From Symsagittifera roscoffensis (Eukaryota > Xenacoelomorpha > Acoela > Convolutidae), in the NCBI RefSeq assembly GCF_963678635.1, contig NC_087064.1, positions 48,655,346 to 48,719,345 of the forward strand: a DNA stretch of 64,000 bases. The letters are read 5' to 3'. Both the position numbers and the translations under genes were made by a program. The notes below the pieces were generated by a model. That model saw only the letters and a program-made list of their open reading frames with translations, had not been told where the DNA came from and searched no databases. Each line of letters begins with the position of its first letter. Positions within the stretch are counted from its first letter, which is position 1. Positions 55,240 through 64,000 of this stretch are shown piece after piece.

Positions 55240-55530
55240 GTAATAAGTTCCTCCCATCTACACAGCAACTGATCAAGGTCAGGGGGCAATGGTTTCGACA
55301 ATAACAAACATAAGAACTTGTCAAGCGAAATTAAATTCGCCCACCGGGAACTCCTCTACTTGTCAATGGCAACTCGGGCTGAAGCATTGGCTTTGCTTTG
55401 ACACATGGAATAAGAACATGCAACATTGCCAACCGCATGTCACGTGAAACTGAAGATACCAAGACACTAGCACAGCTGATGGATGAAATACGATGTCCGC
55501 TCTGCTCCTATAGTTGCTCTGCTAAAAAGT
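55240..55530 (-). mobile_element. LINE 3' fragment with 5' inversion
   Basis: 55240-55430 matches the 3' end of the LINE at 48822-49090 in the same (minus) orientation (TAATAAGTTCCTCCCATCT, GGGGCAATGGTT, CATTGGCTTTGCTTTGACAC). 55445-55530 matches 49080-49170 in the opposite orientation: the plus strand there encodes DEIRCPLCSYSCSAKK, the third zinc finger. This head-to-head arrangement with a small loss at the junction is the twin-priming signature of target-primed reverse transcription. It is diverged from the 48.8-kb copy, so it comes from a different source copy. Confidence 0.75.
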
Positions 55531-57892
55531 TTCAGTAAGTTCTTTAAGCTTCGTAAACTATTTGATTTTGTGCATGAAATCAAATAAAAACAATTTTTTA
55601 AATGAAAAAATGAAAAAATAGTAGGCTGAATTTTTTCATGGTGACCTTTTCTCAAGTTTAAAATCATGAACCAAAACATTTTATGACTCCAGAAATCGAA
55701 TACCAGTACAAGCTGGAAGGTTAATATTTATTTAAAAAAAAAACTAGAACTAAATAGCACGGCCATGAAGTTTGAAATATTTTTTTAGATGCTTGCCATA
55801 GGGTAAGTGAAGTACAGATCAATGCTTACAAAAATTTTTGGCAATTTTTTGACTGCATGGGCAATCCAATGACAAACGAGGAGCCATTGAGATAAACAGG
55901 TGTCAGTTAATGTTGGAATATTTGTCTTTCAATTCCAAAAACTACTCGACCTTTTGGAACCCAAAGATCATGGTGTCTAAACCATCGCAAAAGTGACAGA
56001 GTTGTTATGTTTTTCCATCAGTCCATTATGAATGACTAATATGTTTAAAACAGCAGGTGCCTGATTTTTTGTTCTACTTTGATGCTTCCAAATGGCAACA
56101 TTTTTTCACATTTTATACATTACCGTTAGATTGACCATTGTCCTTTAAATTATTGGTCGCCATCGTGTTCTTTCAATCACTCAGAAAAAATTTGCACGGA
56201 GAAGAACCGTAATTCGAACGCATACCAAATTAAATATCAAATTTCAAGCCCTTTCTGAACAAGATAAACATTGTCAATGGGTTAAATTCTCTTAGTTTTC
56301 ATATTGATTGGGAGCTTTTCAATCTAAAACCGTTAATTATAGAAAACCAACGTCGAAAGCGTCATCGTATCGAGGCATTCAAATGCGCTTCTCCGAGCCT
56401 AGTGCAGTTGAAAGAACGATAAAAGACTCTGCGTCCGTGAATGGGTTGCTTTTCATTCTGATTAGCTATTCATTCACTTTCTTTCATCAGCAAGGGAAGG
56501 ATTTTGTGAACAAGAATTCATTTTTATTTACTTTAATAGGCAACCTTGATTACAATTCTTTAAACTGCTCACAAAGCGTCCACTGGGACAAAGCTCATGT
56601 TCTGAACAATTAATGCTCGGCTGTTTTGTAACATATTACCATTCCAAATTATCGAGGCATTTGGGTTGTGTATAAATCCCCTCGAGTTTACTATTTCAGT
56701 ATGCATTTATAGTGTGCGTTTTTAAGGGTGAGCTTTAGGTTATTTGGATACGCCAGCATTAACTAGCACTCAATCGAAAAACAAACCTTTAGATAGTCAC
56801 GTTCAGGGGTAGATTAAGGGGATTTGACGCCCTCACCAACCAAAGGTTCCCTTCCTTTGTACTACTTTACAACCAACCCTATTTATTTTTCTGAAGGCGC
56901 GAATATATACTAACTTTGAGCGGGAACACGCATGGAAAAACAGGATTCTTTGGTTAATCTTAGTCGCTCATGAGAAGTTGTTTTGCAAGATCTTCCAATA
57001 ATCATGCAAACTCTTTCAAAGAGATGAATGGTCTTTCAAAACAGCTTGAGAGATCTTGTTAATCGTCTTTTAGAGAATCTTCCAAGATTCTCGCAAGATC
57101 TTGCAAAATAATCTCCCATGATCGACTAGGGTTGGCTGAAAAATTCTTTTCTTCGATGCGTGTTCCCCTCAAAAATCAATTGAGGCTTAATGTTATTAAA
57201 ACAATACGTGACGTTAAATACACCCTTTGTTTTTACCCCTCAGATAGCTCCCCAGGAAAAATGTTTTTTTTTTGTAAACAAGTATAATAGGTAAGTTTTA
57301 ATACGCAAGTAATTCTAAGTTTCGATCGACAACTAATAGCAAAGTCTTTTTCAAGAATAAAATTGCATCAAACGAGATCAAAAAAAAACAATTCTTTTAT
57401 CAGGGCGAGTCTCTGTAATGTTTAGACTGCACTTTAAGACCAATTAGCAGGCGTTTGGGTTGAAGGTTGAGTAATTGACGAAATGTTTAGAAAAAAAATA
57501 AATGACAAAATATTTTTTCCTTATCCATCTTCAGTTTATATAAAAAACAAAAAGTGTATTTACCGTCTTGTTTTGTTTTATTGCCTCCTAATTTCTGGCC
57601 TCAATTCAATTTGGAGAGCATTATAAAAACTCATTATATCGCGCGTTAATAAACTCAAAAACGCTTTAAAAAATAACTGTTTGAAAAACCACCCCATATC
57701 TATTCCGCAATTTCTTTAAAAGTCGGAATCTTGACATATTGCAAGCAAGTATATTTAGTGAAAGCAAGAACTACTGAATAAATATTAGGTTATTGTTACG
57801 GCTTTCGAAACGAAAGTAACGGAATATTTGTGCTTGGGGTGGGGGTTTTTTTTTTCTTCAGACAAATTTCGATTTTTTAACGGCCATTTTTG
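55531..57892. other. Non-coding A+T-rich stretch
   Basis: No gene supported. A 101-codon frame at 56308-56613 has no recognisable feature. A perfect 14-base inverted repeat (TTTTGCAAGATCTT at 56981-56994, AAGATCTTGCAAAA at 57095-57108) lies in a patch rich in variants of AAGATCTT. Confidence 0.5.
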
Positions 57893-58910
57893 ACGGAATT
57901 GTTTTTATATCATGCGAAGGGTATTGTTGTCTTGAGCTCAAATTTGAAAAGATATTTCACCAGTAATCTTTTTTTAAGAAGTTATGGGGGTTTAAAGATT
58001 TCCATTTTGGCCAAATTGGGACAATTAACGCGCGATATATTTCGCGCTATTACCGCGTTAGCGGATAGTTAATCCGTCTTAGAAATCGTTCCAATTTGAT
58101 TGGAAGAAGCTTCTTTACCATAATTGATTTGTTACAAGGAGCAAAATTTATCCTTTTGTACTTTATATGGCGTGTGGGGTGATGATTTTCTTAAAAAATT
58201 CAAATTTTAGAAAAAAAAAATGTTAAATTTTAATTTATTACCTTTACAATTTCATGTTATCACTGCTCCTTAAACCTTAAGAGGCATTCGGAACATTCAC
58301 GGCTTCGTCCTGATACGATCAGTCTTGTTCAAACTTGATTATTAAATTGCACATTTTTGTTGAGGTTTTCGTTTATTCTGGTGTTGCCTTCTTTCCTGAG
58401 TTGCATGCTGTCTTTCCCTTCGTTTCATTCGCTATTGTAGCGGCGGCTTTTTCAGGATTTTATTTCAAGTGCATTTAAGATTAATAAGTGTAAAACTTTG
58501 GAAGACCAAAACAACCAATTCTCTCGTATCAAAAAACAGCTCCGAATGATAAGACTGAAATTTTTGGTCGATAGAGGAGCGTTCACTTTAGCAGAGTTTG
58601 ATTTTGATGAAAGTTAAAGCAAACTAAAACGTTTAAACTTTGTTAGATTCTTTTTTTTTGAAAATCAACTATCCACACACTTTGTTAAGTACAAAATGGT
58701 ACGTTACGCATGCCTCAACTCCACTTAAATGATTTCTAAGACGGAAGAAATATCCGCTTACGCGTTAAGTATAGCGCGCGTTAATTAGTCCAATTTGGCC
58801 AAACTGGCAATCTTTAAACCCCCAAAACTTTTCGAAGAAAAAACCAACCGAGCTCAAGTATTCTGCCACTCTCTTCGAAAGTGACAACAAAAGAACTATT
58901 CCTCAAAATA
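57893..58910. mobile_element. Non-autonomous DNA element with long inverted repeats
   Basis: The left arm (about 57893-58090) contains GGAATTGTTTTTAT, TTGAGCTC, GGGGGTTTAAAGAT, TTTGGCCAAATTGG, TAACGCGCG and CGTCTTAGAAATC. The right arm (about 58725-58910) contains the same blocks in reverse complement and reverse order. The arms enclose about 635 bp with no reading frame. Long arms and lack of a transposase make it a MITE or foldback. A partial relative lies at 38150-38662. Exact ends and target duplication are not resolved. Confidence 0.7.
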
Positions 58911-58921
58911 GAGCTGTCTCG

Positions 58922-59662
58922 CAGGGGTGGATCTAGGATTTTCTCGTGTGGGACGGATTTTCGGAAAATTTTTTCGGCTTTTTTTTTCTTTAGGTCGACA
59001 AAATTGATTTTCTGAGCTCTCCGATATCACTATAAAGACTCGATTTTGACCAAATTTAATGCGCCAAAAAACAGACCAAAAGGCGTTTTTTCTCCTTTTG
59101 GAAAATGTTGACCTGAAAATTACGTTTTATCGGCGCGCGCCTCTCCATTAAAATTAGTATTTATTCGCGCCGAAGGCACCTTTTTCAAAAATTATAAGGT
59201 CATTACGCCAAAAATGGATATCTCAAAAAAGCCTAAAGGGGGACCCTTTGTGTCAGCAGAGGGTCGATTCCCTGAGGGAAGGGGGCGTCCTACCACCCCT
59301 CCTCCCTCAATCCGACTGAAAGTTTCCGCAGGAAGAATGTGTACGACTCTGCGGGCTGAAAATCTGCGGGTTGGATTTTGTCTAAGAGCTATTATTTACA
59401 CTTTAGTTGAACTTGATTGATTCATATCGCACAGAAGAGAACAAAAACAATAACTACATTATAATGTAATGACTGTGTTTCAATGGTTTTTTTGTCGAAA
59501 CAAAAACTGTTTTAGAATAAATTTAGCTTCCAAAACGTTCCCAAAAGCGGCTTCTTGATTTTTTTGCCATAATTTGAGAGAGTTTGGGAAAACAATTCGG
59601 TCGACCCTAATTTTTTTTTTGGAAATTCAACCCCCCTTAGAAAATCATAGATATGCCCCTTG
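58922..59662. mobile_element. hAT-like MITE
   Basis: The left end (GCAGGGGTGGATCTAGGATT then TTCTCG...GGTCGAC) matches the reverse complement of the right end (GGTCGACC..., TAGAAAATCATAGATATGCC then CCTTGC) over about 70 bp. CAGGGGTGGATC(T/C)AGGA-type ends are typical of hAT-related elements in animals. About 600 bp of non-coding sequence lies between the arms. The expected 8-bp target duplication is not clear. Confidence 0.6.
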
Positions 59663-59745
59663 CTACGTAAAAATATATATCCGTAGTAAACTTGAATTGT
59701 GGTAAAGGGATTGCGAAGCATCGTAGATTAACAAAATACTTTAGT

Positions 59746-60540
59746 ATGGCGCAGTCAAATGATTCAAACGTGCGTGGAGTCCCCCTTCTGGCCTAATCAC
59801 ACTCTAGAGCCACCGCATGCCTGGACCCAATGGAGCGATCAATTTCAATTGGCGATAATTGCAAAAGAAAAACTGGACATAGAGAGCCTAAACGGACTAA
59901 AGGTTCCAGAAATGCAAATCCCCATCTTGGAACATGTATCGAGAAGCGAGCCCGACACGGAAAGAGCCAGCAGAGAAACGAGGAGTAAGAAGGCAAGGAA
60001 ACAGTACGAAGCCGCCGAAAAAAAGCGGATCAATGAAGAGAAAAGAAAATTCAACGGAATGAGACGGACGGAAGCGGATAAGAAACAAAGTTCTGGACCT
60101 TACATGACGCAGCATTCAACAAACCGCCCAACACAACGTTCGAGAGGTATAAGTTAGTAAACCGCGAACAGAAAGACCGCGGATCACAAGAACATTTCTG
60201 GGGCGCAGTAACGGACTTGGCGAGTACTTGTAATATAAAAAAGAATAGCAAAGCTGAATGCATAAGAGATGTTTTCATTTGTAACATGAGAAACACAGAC
60301 ACCAAAACTAAACTTCTATGAGCCACGATAAGTCCAACAGAAGCACTCAACCAGGCCTTGATCGATGAAAAGGATATTTTAACCATCAAAAAATGACAAA
60401 TATGGCACGATCGTCGAACGACGGGTCAACTATTTTTTAAATCTTTTAACAATCACAATCAGATCAATAAGGAACCAAGTCTCAACATAGAATGAAGCAA
60501 CGCGAAAGGATACGAAACGATAATTAATATGTAAAAATTT
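59746..60540 (+). pseudogene. Family-B copy 3 gag (matrix/capsid)
   Basis: ATGGCGCAG at 59746 (MAQSNDSNVRG) matches the gag start of copy 1. After a one-base change near 59795 frame 2 (to 60157) gives AWTQWSDQFQLAIIAKEKLD, IPILEHVSRSEPDTERAS, KKARKQYEAAEKKRINEEKR and GMRRTEADKK. Near 60095 it shifts to frame 1: FNKPPNTTFERYKLVNREQK, SQEHFWGAVTDLASTC, AECIRDVFICNMRNTDTKTK, then TGA at about 60320 and further in-frame sense. This is a typical gypsy gag. Confidence 0.7.
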
Positions 60541-60559
60541 TCATATTCAATATGGATCC

Positions 60560-60720
60560 CAAAGGATATAATATGTATAATTTGTAATTTTAAAGGACAC
60601 TTCGCCAAACTTTGTAAATCCCGTAACAAACGACCCACTGTAAATACTGTAAATTATAGCTATGTATAAACTGAGAATTATACATATGTCTCTCCGGAAA
60701 GCTCGTGGGGCGAAAATCAA
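60560..60720 (+). pseudogene. Family-B copy 3 nucleocapsid zinc knuckle
   Basis: CIICNFKGHFAKLC (about 60571-60612) is a perfect C-x2-C-x4-H-x4-C knuckle that would bind element RNA. A stop lies shortly after (near 60667). Confidence 0.75.
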
Positions 60721-60732
60721 GAATCTTGCGAT

Positions 60733-60951
60733 GTGATAAACGCCTGGAATGAATACGGGCAGAGCGATGATGACGACTTCTCAGAACTTAGCGTGACAAC
60801 GATTTATGATGAAAACGGGCTGGAAACTAAGAAACTGCCAAACATAGGCTTGGGATGGGAGATGATCGTAAACATGAATATCCCGGTAGACTCAGCAAGC
60901 CCCGTAAGCTTTTTAAAACAAAACGTGTTGCACGAGCTCAAACTAAGATAA
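60733..60951 (+). pseudogene. Family-B copy 3 protease
   Basis: A 72-codon frame ending LGWEMIVNMNIPVDSASPVS FLKQNVLHELKLR, with DSAS as the catalytic Asp-Ser-Ala site. The remainder of the protease (to about 61150) follows in other frames, including SNGxISEETPFFITG. Confidence 0.65.
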
Positions 60952-61154
60952 CCGAACCTGACGATCTACCCAGTGGAGAAGCGGATTGAAGACTTGTATT
61001 GTGATAACACTGACGATACGATCAACATCTTAGGAGAGATCATCGTGAGGACACAATCCAATGGGTAGATCAGCGAAGAAACTCCGTTTTTTATAACTGG
61101 TGGCCATGAACGGAACATTCTGGGAATGGCAACTTACCTAAGTTAGGCATAGAA

Positions 61155-62133
61155 GTGAAACAGAAGAACTGCCCCCAGCCAATCTGCATGGTCAACCAAC
61201 CACCAATTGTGAGTAAGTGTTTAAATCTGCATTCATCAAATGACAAAATTTTCAGCAGAGTTGGAAAAATTCCCAACGATCATAAAGTAACTCACTTTCA
61301 CTCACCGCTTAAACCGGTACAAGCAAAAGGGAGAAGAGTTACCCTTCACTTACACGCGGGGGTAAATGAAGAACTGAAAACAATGGAGACCGAAGGTCAC
61401 ATAATAAAAGTTGAAAAGTGCGGCGAAGATTGTTTTATCAGCCCGATTGTAATTACCCGGAAGAAAGACGATCCGATTAAATTAGCATTAGATTCCAAAT
61501 TATTGATCGATCAGATTTTTAAAAATAGATACCAAATGCCATGAACTCATAGACAACGTGGCCCTCAAAATTTCAGAAAAAACCAACGGACAAGTTTGGT
61601 TCAGCAACTTAGATCTGAAAAACGCTTACAGTCAACTTAAAGTGTGCGAGAAAACGAGCAAACAGTGTCTTTTTAGTATAGTAGGCGGTAAAACAACGGG
61701 ATCTTATCAATTTTTAACTGGATTTTACGGACTGATTGACATACCCAATGAATTCCAACGGGTCATGGACTCAGTTTTAAAGAATAAACCGTTCACAAAT
61801 TGTTATATAGACGACATTTTAGTAGCATCGAAGGGATCTTTGAAAGAACATAAAGCAACAATCCATAAAATCTTAACAATTCTGGACAAGAACAATATGG
61901 GGTTGAACTGGGGGAAATGTGCATCTTTCAAATTTGAAATAGAATGGCTAGTCTTCAGAATCTCAGGCGAAGGAGTACGACCGTTGGTTAGTAAAGCAGA
62001 TGCCATCAAGAATTTACCAATCCCTAAGAGCATTTCGGAATTGCGACCGTTTTTCGGCTCAATAAATCAGTATGTGAAATTCGTCCCGAACTTATCGACT
62101 CTAAGTTCTCCACTATATCCCCTACCCTGTTGA
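61155..62133 (+). pseudogene. Family-B copy 3 reverse transcriptase
   Basis: Frame 3 to 61544 has FHSPLKPVQAKGRRVTLHLH, EGHIIKVEKCGEDCFISPIV, ITRKKDDPIKLALDSKLL and NRYQMP, then a one-base shift. Frame 1 (61558-62133) has VWFSNLDLKNAYSQL (motif A), TGSYQFLTGFYGLIDIPNEF (motif B), NCYIDDILVASKGSLKEHKA (YIDD box), and PLVSKADAIKNLPIPKSISE in the connection. TGA at 62131-62133 interrupts it; RNase H continues in the same frame. It is the best preserved family-B RT here. Confidence 0.85.
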
Positions 62134-62601
62134 ACAAAAAATCTGTATAAAGATGGGATAATGTTCATTGTTCAGCATTCGAAAAAATTAAAATCCGAAA
62201 TTGTAAATATCAGCCACTTGGACATAAAAGAAAAAACCAGGTTAAAAACGAATGCTACGCATAGCGGACTAGGCGGAATTCTAGAACAATTACAAGGGGA
62301 CCAGTGGAAAACGATTGCCTTTGCCTCAAGGTTTTTAAATAATCATGAACTGAAGTATTCCACGAACGAACTAGAAATACTGGGCGTAGTGTGGACCTCA
62401 GAACAATTCAGGAATTACCTCTACGGGGCAGAATTCGAAATCTTCACGGACCACAAAGCCTTACTCTCTGCACTTTTGGAAAACCATGGAAATAAGACCA
62501 TGAATAGCCGATTGACCCGCTGGGTATACAGACTATTACTTTTTAATTTCAAAATTTCCCATGTCCCAGGAAAAGATATGATAAACCGATCTTTTATCTA
62601 G
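62134..62601 (+). pseudogene. Family-B copy 3 RNase H
   Basis: In the same frame as RT after TGA 62131-62133: LDIKEKTRLKTNATHSGLGG (the first catalytic Asp position reads Asn), IAFASRFLNNHELKYSTNEL and EILGVVW (Glu), EFEIFTDHKALLSALLE (second Asp), TRWVYRLLLFNFKISHVPGK. It stops at TAG 62599-62601 just before the spacer. Confidence 0.8.
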
Positions 62602-62602
62602 A

Positions 62603-63233
62603 TTGCCTTTGAGCAAAGCCCTCCCACCTTATTATTACGACGAAGAATTTGTGGTCGCTTCAATCGACAAAATTCAAAATATCCTAACTAAAAGAACACA
62701 CTTAAACTCTGTAGATGTAAATATTGTAGGTAGACCACCGGTCGCTGTAAATACTAACACTCTCGTGAAAAGTGAAATCTCGTCGGGAGTAGAAAATTCA
62801 AGCGACGTGATTGGTCAAGACTTTTCGAATAGCTCTTTAGCTAATTTCAAACTCAAAATTATTGTCTTTATGGTATCAAAATTGTGTGATAATTCCCACA
62901 CACGAGCAGAAAAATGTAATTCAACGTGTTCACCTATTGATATTTCTAAATTCAGCTTCATGAGAATTACTTTCTCGGACAAGGTCCTTTTACATTTCAT
63001 TTTTTTGAAATAAACAATTTTTACTTCAAAACAAATATAAATTCGATTTTACGAAAATGGAGGATATTACCGGTCCTTTACTAATAATTCCCGAAGAACA
63101 CATCGCCCTGAAATTTAAAGATGACCACCTTCCGGACGATCATACAAGACTAGTCAAGGGTTACAAAGCAGACTTAAAATTACCCACGTCTCCGATACTC
63201 CCCGAAAACCACTGTTCTTAGAAACTTCTACAT
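62603..63233 (+). pseudogene. Family-B copy 3 RNase H-integrase spacer
   Basis: The frame 62603-63013 starts LPPYYYDEEFVVASIDKIQN, matching the spacer of copy 1, followed by a Ser/Asn-rich region. At 62830-63060 an A+T-rich segment (LKIIVFMVSKLC) looks non-coding and may be an insertion. From 63060 coding character returns (ITGPLLIIPEEHIALKFKDD). Confidence 0.5.
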
Positions 63234-64000
63234 ATGATGACAAGAGAAGACAAAGTCATTTGGGTTTTGAACGTGACAATAAAGACGGAACGACCATTGG
63301 GCATTCATGGATCGAACATGAAAAATTTTTCAAAGGATCTCCACGTAAAAGACGACCTACTACTTCTAGACAACAAATTATGCTTACCAGCTACTATCAG
63401 GGGAACTTTCAGCACAGTGCTACACGAGACTCACCCAGGCCAGTTTGAGATGAAGTCTCTTGCGGAATACATTTGGTGGCCTTTACCCAGGGATTTACCA
63501 TCACGGGAAGTCTTGTAGTCAATGCCTGAGAGCCGGTAAGAACCTCAAAGTTTTGTTAGGTACCGACAATATTACAAAACTGCCGACTCTGACTTTTGCT
63601 ACGAAGTAATAAATCTGGATTTCGCAGGACCTTTGGATGTGTTTTGGGGAACACACAAAAATACATACTCTTTTGTATTGACCGATTCACTAAATTTCCA
63701 TCGGCCAAGATTGTAAATATTACGTCCTCGAACACCGTGATTTCATTTTTAAACGACTATTGTCACCTTCGCGGATTCCCAAAGAAAGATTAGAGTCGGC
63801 CATGGGTCTTGCTTTTTATCACACAATTTTAAAAATTTCTGCAAAAAATACAACATCGAGAACATTTATTGTACAGTCGGCGATCATAGATCCAATGGGC
63901 TTGGGGAAAGACTGGTTTATACGATAAAGTCTAAGTTATTAGCAATGTCATTTGATTTACCGAACAAAAAAATTATCTGGAACCTAAGAATTCTTAAAAA
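63234..64000 (+). pseudogene. Family-B copy 3 integrase (cut by window end)
   Basis: Frame 3 (63234-63518) has the HHCC start (LPATIRGTFSTVLHETHPGQ). Then come NLDFAGPLDVFWGTHKNTYS with the first catalytic Asp (about 63610-63660) and, in a shifted frame, CIDRFTKFPSAKIVNITSSN and LNDYCHLRGFPKK to 63793. Next, GHGSCFLSHNFKNFCKKYNI (Gly-His where the second Asp is expected), DHRSNGLGERLVYTIKSKLL (Glu) and FDLPNKK. The gene runs off the window. Confidence 0.75.

Noticed and set aside
56308-56613. 101-codon plus-strand frame
   Set aside because: No motif, A+T-rich surroundings and no splice or poly-A context.
59747-59756. TGGCGCAGTC as a tRNA-Ser-type primer-binding site
   Set aside because: The same sequence in copy 1 (about 45000) lies 48 bases inside the LTR edge and in both cases starts ATGGCGCAG, so a conserved gag start (MAQ) is the better reading; the primer-site idea is not fully excluded.

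Overview
This is eukaryotic DNA, most likely a repeat-rich intergenic segment from an invertebrate animal. The evidence is Ty3/gypsy LTR retrotransposons, endonuclease-type LINEs, Polinton/Maverick-like virus genes, short inverted-repeat DNA elements, a degenerate satellite, and spliced exon signals with GT-AG borders. There is no bacterial gene organisation and one 200-N assembly gap. I cannot name the species. Almost every recognisable coding region belongs to a mobile element and is broken by stops or frame changes.

Layout. 1-690 is the 3' end of a gypsy integrase (family A). From about 690 to 8800 a long one-strand block of broken reading frames, visibly richer in G+C than the rest, encodes proteins I do not recognise as any standard retroelement domain. 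It includes at least one SGNH/GDSL-hydrolase-like signature and is interrupted by a 5'-truncated LINE at about 3718-4341. 8800-13300 is non-coding, with hairpins, minisatellites and repeated LTR/leader copies. 13300-24740 is a scrambled family-A gypsy element: tandem LTR-gag units, a duplicated gag-protease unit, then RT, RNase H and two tandem integrase copies. At about 24750 the integrase end runs straight into the C-terminal part of a Polinton-type capsid gene and an adenain-like protease. This gypsy-Polinton composite is present twice in tandem (about 21480-26813 and 26814-31490).

31850-34900 holds what may be host sequence: a convincing minus-strand terminal exon pair (31853-31894 and 31983-32140), a possible further exon before the gap, a tRNA-like SINE head and two small unassigned frames. 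35370-37930 is a degenerate satellite. 38663-45257 is a decayed minus-strand gypsy element (family B) with both LTRs. 47690-53760 is a second family-B copy (plus strand) split by a nearly intact LINE (minus strand, about 48822-52780) that encodes an AP endonuclease, a reverse transcriptase and three C2H2 zinc fingers. 55240-55530 is a small relative of that LINE with a 5' inversion typical of twin priming. 57893-58910 and 58922-59662 are two non-autonomous inverted-repeat elements. 59746 to the window end is a third family-B gypsy copy (gag, protease, RT, RNase H, integrase), cut by the window edge.

The sequence records a relative order of events. Stops shared by duplicated copies predate the duplications, and LINE and LTR insertions lie inside older elements. 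The most unusual items are the unassigned SGNH-containing block next to a gypsy integrase and the duplicated gypsy-Polinton fusion.
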